From: JAVBNN01 sp031551525
GTDB taxonomy: Bacteria > Bacillota > Negativicutes > Acidaminococcales > JAISLQ01
NCBI GenBank assembly: GCA_031551525.1
Contig: JAVBNN010000055.1
Span: 1 to 29,992, forward strand
Reading direction: 5' to 3'
DNA: 29,992 nucleotides
The position numbers were made by a program, and so were the translations under genes. The notes under the pieces are model-generated. The model saw only the letters and a program-made list of their open reading frames with translations, searched no databases and was not told where the DNA came from. How positions within the stretch are numbered: the first letter of the stretch is position 1; each line of letters starts with the position of its first letter. Shown one piece after another: positions 15,050 to 22,913 of this stretch.

Positions 15050-17959
15050 ATGAGCAACGATCCTAATAATGTTACTAAAAATCCCGGTGTGGGTTTTCGG
15101 AATTATTTGAGTGTTTTATTCATAGTTATAATGTTATCGACAGGACTTCTTGTTGCATGGCTAGGCTATAACATGGCGGTCAGGACGACTACCGGCGCTG
15201 CCAACAAGGTAGTGGACAGCATTACGAGCGTGGTGTTGAGTGAAACGCAAAACACGGTTCGTTGGCCAGTCAGGGGGTTGCTTAGTGTTGCGGCCCAAAA
15301 TTCCGTCGGCGAAACAGATACGCTGGAAAAGCGCCTGGCTGCGATGCCCGAATTTTATGAGCGATTGAAACTGTATCCAATAATGGATTCCATATACGTA
15401 GGTTATACCGACGGTGATTTTTTCATGGTGCGATTAGTAGAGTCAAGAACACTCAAAGACTTTTTTAATGCACCGGAAAATGCGAGCGTTATGGCACGCA
15501 GTATAGTCAAGGGGAAGGCGGAGCATCTGTATTTTGACAGTAATTTAAAACTGCTGCTGCGCCGACCGGAAAATGTCGACAACTACGATCCGCGCAAACG
15601 CGACTGGTATATGAGTGCTATCTTGTCTGAAAAACAGATCACCATCCCGCCGTACCTGTTCTTTACCATAAAGGAACCGGGCGCGACTTTTGCCCGAAAA
15701 ACCGCAAATGGCAAAGCGGTAATAGCGGTGGATGTAGTTTTATCGGAACTGTCCAATATGCTCAACAGCAAACGGCCCACACCCAATACCCACATTGCAT
15801 TGTTCCAGCCAGACGGCACCCTTGTTGCAGCTTCCGACAGCATGATTGCCGATCGCGGGCAAATCAGCGGAGCCAGGGTGCGTACTACGGATGACCTGGC
15901 GCCGATCATACAGCAGGGTTTGCAAGAATATATGAAAGGTATGCGCGGGCGCAGCATAAATCTCAGTGACGGGCAGCGAGAGTGGGAAATCTCGCTGGAA
16001 GACATCAGGCATAATGGCGACCTCGAGGACTTTATAGTCATGGCCATTCCCAAGGAAGAAGTTTTAGCCGAAGCTACACAGTTTTTGCACCAGAGCATTT
16101 ACATAATCATCGGCATACTTGTGCTTTCCATTCCCATTGTTTGGCTGATAGCGCGCCGTGTTGCCCGACCGCTAAAGGAATTGGCCGCAAAAGTGCAGCG
16201 TATCATGGAATTCAAGTTTGACGACGACCGGCAGATAACATCCAACATAGCGGAAATAGCGCTTTTAAGCAACGGTATAGACAGGATGCAGAATAATATC
16301 CGCGAATTTTTAGATATAAACCACACGATAAACTCTGAACGTAAATTCGATCTCTTGCTGGAAAAACTCATCAGGGAGACTATTGATGTTGCTGAGGCGG
16401 ACGGCGGGCTCGTCGCACTTTTTGCTGAAGATAAGACCGCTTTTGAGGACGGAAAACTTTGCTGGATAAACGAAAAAAAAGAAGCAACAATCAAATCTGT
16501 ATTGGAATTTGTACCGCCCGACTCCAATTCGTCCCTGCATAAAGCGCTCAGACAAAATATAGTGACAGAGAGTTGCGCCATCAGAGAGGACGAAGTCGAC
16601 ATGCTCGAGAGCGGGTTTGACAATCCGGCCGTCAAGAGGGTCGACGTAGTTAGCGTGCCACTTTATGACCGTATGAAGGAAAAACTGGGAGTTCTGGCTC
16701 TTTTCAAAACCATAAAACCAGGCGAAGCCAGTTTCAGGCCTGAGCAGTTATCTTTCATAGGAGCACTGGGCAGCATGGCAGCCATCGCCCTTGACAACCA
16801 TTCTTTGCTGAATGCCCAGCGCGAGTTGCGTGATGCCATGATACACATAATCGCCGGCGCTATCGACGCCAAGTCACATTATACCGGCGGCCACTGCGAA
16901 CGGGTGCCCGAGCTGTTCCGGTTGCTGCTGGAGGCAGCTTGCGACAGTGAGGCAAACGGTTTTAAAGATTTCAAGCTTGACGAAGATGACTGGGAAGAAG
17001 CTAAACTGGCCGGCTGGCTGCACGACTGTGGAAAGCTCGTTACACCGGAATATGTAGTCGACAAAGCGACAAAACTGGAAACGATATACGACCGCATCCA
17101 TGAAATACGTACCCGTTTTGAAGTGCTTAAGCGTGACGCGGTCATCGAAAGTTTGCGCACCCTTATAGCCGGCGGGGAAGCGGAAGCGGAAAAAGAAAAA
17201 CTTAAAAATACATTGAATGAATTGGACGATGACTTTGCTTTTGTAGCCAAAGCCAATGCAGGCGGAGAATTCATGAAAGATGAAGACCTGGCGCGCCTTA
17301 CAGCTATTGGTAAGCGCACCTGGATGCGCACTTTGGACAAAAAACTGGGTGTGTCAAGAGAAGAACTGCTGCGACAGGAAAATGCCGCGGATGAGATATT
17401 GCCTGTGCGAGAACAAGTTCTGATGGACAGGCCGGAGCAGGTAATAGCAAGGGATCCTCATGATATAATTCCGGAAGATAATCTCTGGCAAGTTAAACTG
17501 CCTACACCCAAAGACCTATATAACCGTGGAGAACTTTATAATCTTTCTGTTCGCAGAGGAACGCTGACAGAAGAAGAACGCTATATAATAAATGAACACA
17601 GTATCAGGACCATGATGATGCTTTCGGAATTGCCGTGGCCCAAACACTTGCGCATGGTAGCAGATATCGCGGCTTCCCACCATGAAAAAATGGACGGTAC
17701 CGGTTATCCCCGGTGCCTAACCGGAGATAAACTGGGTATCCCAGCGCGGATGCTGGCGATTGCCGACATCTTTGAGGCGCTTACCGCTTCAGACCGGCCA
17801 TATAAACCAGGCAAAACAGTGAAAGAAGCGCTGAAAATAATGGAAGACTTTAAAGAACAGGGCCATATAGACCCGGCGATATACCAGTTGTTCGCTCAAT
17901 CCGGCGTGCCGAAAAAATACGCTGATAAATATTTGAAACCCGAACAAAATGATTTGTGA
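15050..17959 (+). CDS. Membrane sensor with Cache, HAMP, GAF and HD-GYP domains (cyclic di-GMP phosphodiesterase)
   Basis: 969 residues. The order is membrane helix 1 (about 20-42), an extracytoplasmic Cache-type sensor (about 45-345, with DPRKRDWY), helix 2 (about 349-368), HAMP (about 369-425), GAF (about 430-595) and HD-GYP from about 596. The HD pair is in WLHDCGKL (about 656-663) and the signature is HHEKMDGTGYP at about 876. An insertion of roughly 140-150 residues lies between the HD core and the GTLTEEER helix. It includes the GGEFM stretch known from a subfamily of these enzymes. HD-GYP domains hydrolyse cyclic di-GMP to pGpG or GMP. The start follows only a weak GGATGGTG. Upstream, TTGCAT (14994) and TATATT (15019) form a poor, 19-base-spaced promoter candidate. 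It lies close to the GGDEF gene, so both arms of the signal are encoded here. Confidence 0.92.
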   Translation: MSNDPNNVTKNPGVGFRNYLSVLFIVIMLSTGLLVAWLGYNMAVRTTTGAANKVVDSITSVVLSETQNTVRWPVRGLLSVAAQNSVGETDTLEKRLAAMPEFYERLKLYPIMDSIYVGYTDGDFFMVRLVESRTLKDFFNAPENASVMARSIVKGKAEHLYFDSNLKLLLRRPENVDNYDPRKRDWYMSAILSEKQITIPPYLFFTIKEPGATFARKTANGKAVIAVDVVLSELSNMLNSKRPTPNTHIALFQPDGTLVAASDSMIADRGQISGARVRTTDDLAPIIQQGLQEYMKGMRGRSINLSDGQREWEISLEDIRHNGDLEDFIVMAIPKEEVLAEATQFLHQSIYIIIGILVLSIPIVWLIARRVARPLKELAAKVQRIMEFKFDDDRQITSNIAEIALLSNGIDRMQNNIREFLDINHTINSERKFDLLLEKLIRETIDVAEADGGLVALFAEDKTAFEDGKLCWINEKKEATIKSVLEFVPPDSNSSLHKALRQNIVTESCAIREDEVDMLESGFDNPAVKRVDVVSVPLYDRMKEKLGVLALFKTIKPGEASFRPEQLSFIGALGSMAAIALDNHSLLNAQRELRDAMIHIIAGAIDAKSHYTGGHCERVPELFRLLLEAACDSEANGFKDFKLDEDDWEEAKLAGWLHDCGKLVTPEYVVDKATKLETIYDRIHEIRTRFEVLKRDAVIESLRTLIAGGEAEAEKEKLKNTLNELDDDFAFVAKANAGGEFMKDEDLARLTAIGKRTWMRTLDKKLGVSREELLRQENAADEILPVREQVLMDRPEQVIARDPHDIIPEDNLWQVKLPTPKDLYNRGELYNLSVRRGTLTEEERYIINEHSIRTMMMLSELPWPKHLRMVADIAASHHEKMDGTGYPRCLTGDKLGIPARMLAIADIFEALTASDRPYKPGKTVKEALKIMEDFKEQGHIDPAIYQLFAQSGVPKKYADKYLKPEQNDL

Positions 17960-17988
17960 GACGGTAAAAAAACTTACTAAAAAAACAC

Positions 17989-18017
17989 TTGACAAACTTG
18001 TTAAATAGGAAGAAAAT
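17989..18017 (+). promoter_or_regulatory. Putative feo promoter with overlapping dyad
   Basis: A consensus TTGACA at 17989-17994 and a weak GAAAAT at 18012-18017 are 17 bases apart. The -35 is part of a near-perfect 16-bp dyad, TTGACAAACTTGTTAA (17989-18004, form TTnACAAnnTTGTnAA), a plausible operator. It does not match the Bacillus Fur box or the DtxR consensus. Confidence 0.45.
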
Positions 18018-18041
18018 AAAATAGGCAAAGTTAATGCAAGC

Positions 18042-18065
18042 TAACTAAATTCCGGTATTTAGTTA
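18042..18065 (+). repeat. First leader hairpin upstream of feoA
   Basis: TAACTAAAT (18042-18050) pairs perfectly with ATTTAGTTA (18057-18065) around a six-base loop. It could be an RNA hairpin in the feo leader or a DNA operator. An upstream AGTTA (18029-18033) could instead pair with its left arm. Confidence 0.5.
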
Positions 18066-18068
18066 TGT

Positions 18069-18099
18069 AAAAATAAGACTGCTGCACAGTCTTATTTTT
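18069..18099 (+). terminator. Terminator-like hairpin in the feo leader
   Basis: A perfect 13-bp stem (18069-18081 with 18087-18099) has a five-base loop and a T5 tail at 18095-18099. It may end the HD-GYP transcript 110 bases upstream. If the promoter at 17989 is real, it lies inside the feo 5' leader and could act as an attenuator. The A-rich 5' arm makes it symmetrical for both strands. Confidence 0.65.
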
Positions 18100-18144
18100 A
18101 ATAAAAACAAAGTTACCACAGACTAACATTAAGGAGGGAACGAA

Positions 18145-18357
18145 ATGCCGTTGACTTTGGCTCCGCAAGGAAAAGAAGTACGTATAATCAGGACTTTGCT
18201 TGACGCCAATACAAAGCGCCACATGAAAAATCTCGGTTTTTTCGTTGGCGGGATCGTTACTCCGATAGCGTCTATGGACGGTGACCTGATCGTCAGGGTA
18301 ATGAGCAGCAAGATTGCCATCAATAAAGAATTGGCTGCCAAAATATATGTAGAGTAA
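18145..18357 (+). CDS. feoA: FeoA-domain protein (first copy)
   Basis: 70 residues, an SH3-like FeoA domain that supports FeoB ferrous iron uptake at the cytoplasmic side. The visible pattern is VRIIRTLLDANTKRHMKNLGF, then a GGIVTP turn and DLIVRVMSSKIAINKELAAKIYV, as in FeoA. AAGGAGG at 18131-18137 is seven bases before the ATG. It is slightly shorter and more divergent than the second copy, with the usual RLxxMG region replaced by HMKNLGF. Two FeoA proteins before FeoB are common in Firmicutes. Confidence 0.85.
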   Translation: MPLTLAPQGKEVRIIRTLLDANTKRHMKNLGFFVGGIVTPIASMDGDLIVRVMSSKIAINKELAAKIYVE

Positions 18358-18369
18358 AGGATGTAAAAA

Positions 18370-18615
18370 ATGGAAAAAGTGTTGAAAGACTTCCGACCTG
18401 GTGAAACAGGCACAGTGGTCAAGGTTGGCGGAGAAGGGGCTATCAAAAGACGCCTGTTTGATATGGGGATTACTCCAGGCGCTGAGATAACCATGCGAAA
18501 AACGGCGCCGCTCGGTGATCCGCTGGAACTGCGGGTGCGCGGGTACGAGTTGTCCATAAGAAAAAGCGAGGCGCAATCTATAGTGATGCGGACTGAGGAG
18601 GTTGCCAAACAATGA
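18370..18615 (+). CDS. feoA: FeoA-domain protein (second copy)
   Basis: 81 residues with a clear FeoA signature: GETGTVVKVGGEGAIKRRLFDMGITPGAEI, then PLGDPLELRVRGYELSIRKSEA. It probably binds or regulates the FeoB G-protein. It begins 12 bases after the first feoA, and its stop overlaps the feoB start (ATGA at 18612-18615), which indicates translational coupling. Gene order and motifs make the assignment secure. Confidence 0.93.
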   Translation: MEKVLKDFRPGETGTVVKVGGEGAIKRRLFDMGITPGAEITMRKTAPLGDPLELRVRGYELSIRKSEAQSIVMRTEEVAKQ

Positions 18616-20687
18616 GATTTGCATTAGCCGGTAACCCCAATAGCGGTAAAACCACACTTTTCAATGCCTTGACAGGCAGTACGGCCAAAGTAGGCAACTG
18701 GCCTGGCGTTACGGTAGACCGCAAAGAGGGCCTCTATAAAAAGCTCGACCAACCGGTCAGCATAATCGACTTGCCGGGTATTTATTCCTTGTCGCCCTAC
18801 ACTCCCGAAGAAGTTGTGGCCAGAAATTACGTCGTCGATGAAAACCCTGATCTCATTATAAATATCATTGACGGAACAAATCTTGAACGCAATCTTTATC
18901 TGACTACCCAACTGTTGGAAACAGACCGGCCGATATTGTTGGCCCTCAACATGATAGACCTGGTGAGACGAGACGGTACCAAGATAGATGCCGAAGCTTT
19001 GGCGAACAAACTGGGTGTTGCGGTATTTCCGATAAGCGCTTTGACTGGTGATGGGATACCTGAAATGATGAAAGCGGCTTATGAGCTGGCGCAAAAGCCA
19101 CGCCAGGGTGTTTCCGTACTGACGGGCGCCTCGATAGGCGAAGGTTTGGTCAAGATAGAGGCGATGCTGCGGGCAAATAGCATAGAGCATCCCGTTTTTC
19201 ACGCAGTAAAGGTAATGGAAGGCGACAAACTGGAGATAGCCCATCTGTCGCCGGACATAAAAGAAAAAATTGAACAGGTAAAAACCTCCGTGCCGCTTCG
19301 GGAAGAACTTGAAGGCGATTTTGAGGCGGCTATAGCCGACGCCCGTTACAGCTATATAACTGATAGCCTTAAAGACATATTGGTTCGCAACAAAAACAGT
19401 ATGGATCTGACGGCGTCAGACAAGATAGACAAAATACTTACCGATAAATGGCTGGGTATACCTATCTTTCTCTTGTTCATGTATCTGGTCTTTCACCTGA
19501 CCTTCAGCGAAAGCATTTTCGGTATTGAAATACCGTCACCCGGCGTATGGCTGCAGGGTCTGACAGAAGATCTGGTTGGCGCTGTGAGTGATGCCGTGAG
19601 CGGCTTTTTGGAAGCAAACGGAGCCGCCGAATGGACTAAAGGCTTGGTTATAGACGGCGTCATTGGTGGCGTCGGTGCGGTCATCAGCTTTTTGCCGCAA
19701 ATACTCATGCTGTTCCTCTTCCTTTCCATAATGGAAGACTCCGGCTATATGGCGCGCGCCGCCTTTCTGATGGACAGACTGCTCCGCCGCTTTGGCCTTT
19801 CCGGTAAAGCCTTCATGCCGCTTTTGATGGGCTTTGGCTGTTCGGTACCGGCTATGATGGGCACGAGGACGCTCGTTAGTGAACAAGAGCGGCGTTTGAC
19901 TGTAATGCTGATGCCGTTTTTCTCCTGCGGCGCCAAACTGCCGATATGGGCCATGTTCTCCGCCGCCATATTCCCGCACAATTCAGATATGGTAGTCTTT
20001 TTCATATATGTCATCGGCATCGTAACCGCTGCCATCGCCGCGATAATATTGCAAAAAACCTTGTTGAAAGGAGAGGCGGCTCCGTTTATAATGGAGTTAC
20101 CACCCTACCATACTCCGCAACTGAAAAATCTGATGTTGCACCTGTGGGAAAAACTCAAAGGATTTGTAATAAGGGCCACCACTATCATTGCCGGATCTAC
20201 AGTAGTCATCTGGTTGCTGTCCAACTTCGACTTTGCCTTTGAAATGGTCGAACAAAACAGTGCCGAAAGCATCCTGGCGGTATTAGGCGCTATGATTACT
20301 CCGCTATTTACGCCGCTTGGTTTTGCCAATGGCGAATTTGCCTGGAAAGCGGTCGTGGCTATTCTGACCGGCCTTCTGGCAAAAGAAATGGTTGTCTCAA
20401 CGATGGGCGTTCTCTATAACCCTGACGTAGAAGGCGACGCGCTGGAAGACGAAGAGGCCGGTACCGCGCTTGCGGCCACTCTGGCTACTGTATTTACGCC
20501 TCTGGCGGCCATCTCTTTTATGGTATTTAACCTGCTGAGCGTTCCTTGTATGGCGGCCGTAGCGTCAGCCAGCGGTGAGATGCGCAGCCTGAAATGGATG
20601 TTCACCACGATATGTTTCTGGATGGGTACCGCTTGGATAGTATCCTTCCTGATATACAATGGCGGTGCGCTGTTAGGATTTAAATGA
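18612..20687 (+). CDS. feoB: Ferrous iron transport protein B
   Basis: 691 residues, normal for FeoB. The N-terminal G-domain has G1 GNPNSGKTT at 7-15, a DLPGIYSL G3 motif, and G4 NMIDL. It is followed by a helical regulatory domain and then the membrane region with two Gate repeats (GFGCSVPAMMGTRTL; PFFSCGAKLPIWA) and the core stretch SVPCMAAVA. It moves Fe2+ across the cytoplasmic membrane. GAGGAGG at 18595-18601 is the ribosome binding site inside the preceding gene. It is complete, with no frameshift. Confidence 0.97.
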   Translation: MRFALAGNPNSGKTTLFNALTGSTAKVGNWPGVTVDRKEGLYKKLDQPVSIIDLPGIYSLSPYTPEEVVARNYVVDENPDLIINIIDGTNLERNLYLTTQLLETDRPILLALNMIDLVRRDGTKIDAEALANKLGVAVFPISALTGDGIPEMMKAAYELAQKPRQGVSVLTGASIGEGLVKIEAMLRANSIEHPVFHAVKVMEGDKLEIAHLSPDIKEKIEQVKTSVPLREELEGDFEAAIADARYSYITDSLKDILVRNKNSMDLTASDKIDKILTDKWLGIPIFLLFMYLVFHLTFSESIFGIEIPSPGVWLQGLTEDLVGAVSDAVSGFLEANGAAEWTKGLVIDGVIGGVGAVISFLPQILMLFLFLSIMEDSGYMARAAFLMDRLLRRFGLSGKAFMPLLMGFGCSVPAMMGTRTLVSEQERRLTVMLMPFFSCGAKLPIWAMFSAAIFPHNSDMVVFFIYVIGIVTAAIAAIILQKTLLKGEAAPFIMELPPYHTPQLKNLMLHLWEKLKGFVIRATTIIAGSTVVIWLLSNFDFAFEMVEQNSAESILAVLGAMITPLFTPLGFANGEFAWKAVVAILTGLLAKEMVVSTMGVLYNPDVEGDALEDEEAGTALAATLATVFTPLAAISFMVFNLLSVPCMAAVASASGEMRSLKWMFTTICFWMGTAWIVSFLIYNGGALLGFK

Positions 20688-20710
20688 TGAATTCTTAGGG
20701 GGCATGCACT

Positions 20711-20881
20711 ATGTCGACGATTGATATGATAGTTGCTGTCTTGGCTATTGCTTTAGTAATATTTACCATTGTTTACAATGTTAAAAAAGGAAACAAATGT
20801 GCCTATTGTGAAGAAGGTTGCTGTGGCAAGTCAAGTTGTTCAGGTTGCCCACCGACCTGCGAGGGGCAAGGCAAGAAATAA
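20711..20881 (+). CDS. FeoB-associated Cys-rich membrane protein (56 residues)
   Basis: ATG at 20711 to TAA at 20879-20881, 56 residues. An N-terminal hydrophobic helix (about 5-24, IDMIVAVLAIALVIFTIVY) is followed by a basic stretch and a cytoplasmic tail with seven cysteines: C30, C33, C37, C38, C43, C46 and C50. This is the layout of the small Cys-rich proteins that end feoAB operons. A G-rich AGGGGGC about eight bases before the ATG serves as ribosome binding site. It starts 23 bases after feoB and reads straight into the terminator. Its role is thought to be iron handling next to FeoB, but is not established. Confidence 0.85.
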   Translation: MSTIDMIVAVLAIALVIFTIVYNVKKGNKCAYCEEGCCGKSSCSGCPPTCEGQGKK

Positions 20882-20914
20882 AAAATGCCGCCGACAATGC
20901 TCGGCGGCATTTTT
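20881..20914 (+). terminator. Strong intrinsic terminator of the feo operon
   Basis: A perfect 14-bp stem (20881-20894 with 20901-20914) has a six-base loop, the core GCCGCCGA/TCGGCGGC and a T6 tail. It begins at the stop codon of the Cys-rich gene. The T-tract overlaps the -35 of the next promoter. Confidence 0.92.
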
Positions 20915-20943
20915 TGCCTTTTCTATTGCTGCCGTGTTATAAT
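20914..20943 (+). promoter_or_regulatory. Extended -10 promoter for the 504-residue gene
   Basis: TTGCCT at 20914-20919, an 18-base spacer, then TATAAT at 20938-20943 preceded by TG at 20935-20936 (TGTTATAAT). It lies directly after the feo terminator and 34 bases before the ATG at 20978. Confidence 0.7.
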
Positions 20944-20977
20944 TTCATATGCCAATTTTCAAGAGAGGTCCTTTAAA

Positions 20978-22492
20978 ATGAAAAATGTTTACGATGCTGT
21001 ATGGCATTTTTACGAGCAAGATGCGGCATGGGAAGACATATTAAAATACGAATGGGTAGAAGGTTTTTTGCGGCAAAAAGCCTGGCAACATACTGACGAC
21101 GTTAGATTGCGCGCTATATGGCAGCAAATTTTGATGTTTGAATTGTATCTGGCCTATGCAGATGTTCCTCTACCTGATATGCAGCTGGGCGACTACGGAG
21201 AGATGGTCGGCTGGCTTGAACGTAATGTAGCGGAATTTAGCTTGGAATTGCCTGCGGTAAAAAGTTTTTTCCAGACGCTCATGGATTTTGAAAAATATTT
21301 GGTGGGACGCAAAATCATCAAACCTTCGGCTACTATGATGGAGGCGGCCAAATACATCACCGGCGGTAAAAAACTGCGTTTGGTAGATGGTCCGGGCAAC
21401 GAGATTAAAAAAATACCGCTGGCTTTTGCCACGCCTGACGCGCCTGCTCCAATCTATATAAAACTGGACGAACATCTGCAGGAACTATTGCTATTGCTCA
21501 ATGAATTTTACCAAAAATCTGAATTTATCGTCGATTTTGAACGGGCGATATTTCTGTACCACGGCATCATGGGGTGGGATGAAGACGAGCTCGATAGCCA
21601 AAAACAGGAGTTTTGGCTAGGCTTTTGGGATTATTTTCTCTTTGACTACCGTCTTATCTCTAACGATAAAACACCGCTCCGGCATTTTTATGATACAGGA
21701 AACTACCCGGCTGAAACACGTAGTCTTCTGAAAGAGCTGGTCAGTGCAAGGTTTGCGGTGTTTTTCATGAAAAATCTGTCCGATGAAGACTGGCTGGAAT
21801 GCGAGGACCTTCTGACCGGGCAGACGTTCTTTCTGCCAAACCCAGGTGAACACGCGCAGACTCTGAAAGACCTTTTGTTTATGGGACACCTTTTTTCCCA
21901 CAACATGGTCTTGGTCAATTACGTTATGAGTGTGCCGGTCAGCTTGAATTTAAGAAAACGCATAAAAGAAGAGATAATCAAACAGTTTAGCTTTTACCGC
22001 GTGCAGGAACCTGGCGCTGACTGGGACTGTTTTTATCGCCGCCATGCGATAGCGGTTAGGCACGCAATAGACATATTCACCACTTTTAGCAAATTAAATG
22101 CGGTGGTAGACGTGGATGTGCCGGATGTTGGTAAAAAAAGCTCAAATATTGGCGATACACGGGTAATAGAAATACTGGTGCAAGCCATGAAAAGCAATGT
22201 ATTTTCCTTTAACGACCAACAGCTTGCTATTCGCATGTGGCTGGATTATTGTTATGTTTCCTATCCGGTCGCAGTGCGCAAACCGCAAAACTGGGCAGCC
22301 GGGCTGGTGGCCAATTTTGCCTTGATAAACTCGGCTTTTGTAGTTGACTATGATTATATAGGCAATATGTTCAACGTGCCGGTAAACAGCGTCAGAGAAT
22401 ACGGCAACAAGATCGCGAGGGCGCTCGAACTTCAGGAACATGACCTGCGCTATCTGAATGAAGAAGGATTTATAATGCTTCTGATGAAATGA
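20978..22492 (+). CDS. Conserved-type protein of unknown function with HTH-like C-terminus
   Basis: 504 residues. I do not recognise a named family. It is soluble, with no signal peptide or membrane helix, and is rich in Trp, Tyr, Phe and acidic residues. Long predicted helices run through it (for example RAIWQQILMFELYLAY near 45-60 and FWLGFWDYFLFDYR near 215). The last 50 residues contain DYDYIGNMFNVPVNSVREYGNKI, which looks like a helix-turn-helix of the kind found at the end of some SEC-C-like proteins. No catalytic motif is evident. The frame is open to 20885 across the feo terminator. The ATG at 20978, with AGAGAGG at 20962-20968 and a strong promoter upstream, is the true start. It appears to head the transcript shared with the zinc-ribbon and PDZ genes. 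Confidence 0.75.
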   Translation: MKNVYDAVWHFYEQDAAWEDILKYEWVEGFLRQKAWQHTDDVRLRAIWQQILMFELYLAYADVPLPDMQLGDYGEMVGWLERNVAEFSLELPAVKSFFQTLMDFEKYLVGRKIIKPSATMMEAAKYITGGKKLRLVDGPGNEIKKIPLAFATPDAPAPIYIKLDEHLQELLLLLNEFYQKSEFIVDFERAIFLYHGIMGWDEDELDSQKQEFWLGFWDYFLFDYRLISNDKTPLRHFYDTGNYPAETRSLLKELVSARFAVFFMKNLSDEDWLECEDLLTGQTFFLPNPGEHAQTLKDLLFMGHLFSHNMVLVNYVMSVPVSLNLRKRIKEEIIKQFSFYRVQEPGADWDCFYRRHAIAVRHAIDIFTTFSKLNAVVDVDVPDVGKKSSNIGDTRVIEILVQAMKSNVFSFNDQQLAIRMWLDYCYVSYPVAVRKPQNWAAGLVANFALINSAFVVDYDYIGNMFNVPVNSVREYGNKIARALELQEHDLRYLNEEGFIMLLMK

Positions 22493-22529
22493 CCTGGCGG
22501 CTTTTATATCGAAAAAGTGAGGTTTTATC

Positions 22530-22877
22530 ATGCTTTGCAAAAATTGCGAAAAAGAATTTGAAAACGCCGCCGGCGATTGTCCACATTGCGGGGCAGTGCC
22601 GGAACTGGAGACCGAGGTGCTCGACCGGCGTGAACGGGACGGATTTTCCGGTATAACCATAGATGAAAGCGGTGACGGGCGGGAGGAAGAAGCGCGTTTT
22701 GGTCGCCAGGAAGGTTCCGGCGTGTACGTCAAACAGGTGAATTTTTCTTCCGGCATCTTGTCGCAAATTGCCTTTTTTCTGATAATGGCTTTCGCTATAT
22801 TTTTTCTGTTGCCCACTTTTTTACTTTTCTTCATTATAATTTCGGCAGTATGGTTTGTGTTTAAATTGTTCAGGTAA
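22530..22877 (+). CDS. Zinc-ribbon membrane protein
   Basis: 115 residues. The N-terminal zinc ribbon is Cys3-x2-Cys6 and Cys17-x2-Cys20 (CxNC...CPHC). A charged, acidic middle of about 50 residues follows, then two closely spaced hydrophobic helices (about 78-113) ending in a basic tail. Topology is probably a cytoplasmic zinc ribbon on a hairpin membrane anchor. GTGAGG lies about seven bases before the ATG. It is 37 bases after the 504-residue gene and 36 before the PDZ gene. The function is unknown; such modules often mediate protein or RNA contacts at the membrane. Confidence 0.78.
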   Translation: MLCKNCEKEFENAAGDCPHCGAVPELETEVLDRRERDGFSGITIDESGDGREEEARFGRQEGSGVYVKQVNFSSGILSQIAFFLIMAFAIFFLLPTFLLFFIIISAVWFVFKLFR

Positions 22878-22913
22878 TATAGTTATATATGTGGCTAACT
22901 AGGAGGTTGTATT

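Noticed and set aside
18025..18144. NiCo or other metal riboswitch in the feo leader
   Set aside because: The leader is too short for a four-way junction and I see none of the conserved internal-loop sequences of that riboswitch, only simple hairpins.
20885..20977. Upstream extension of the 504-residue protein
   Set aside because: It would run through the feo terminator and the extended -10 promoter. The ATG at 20978 has a ribosome binding site.
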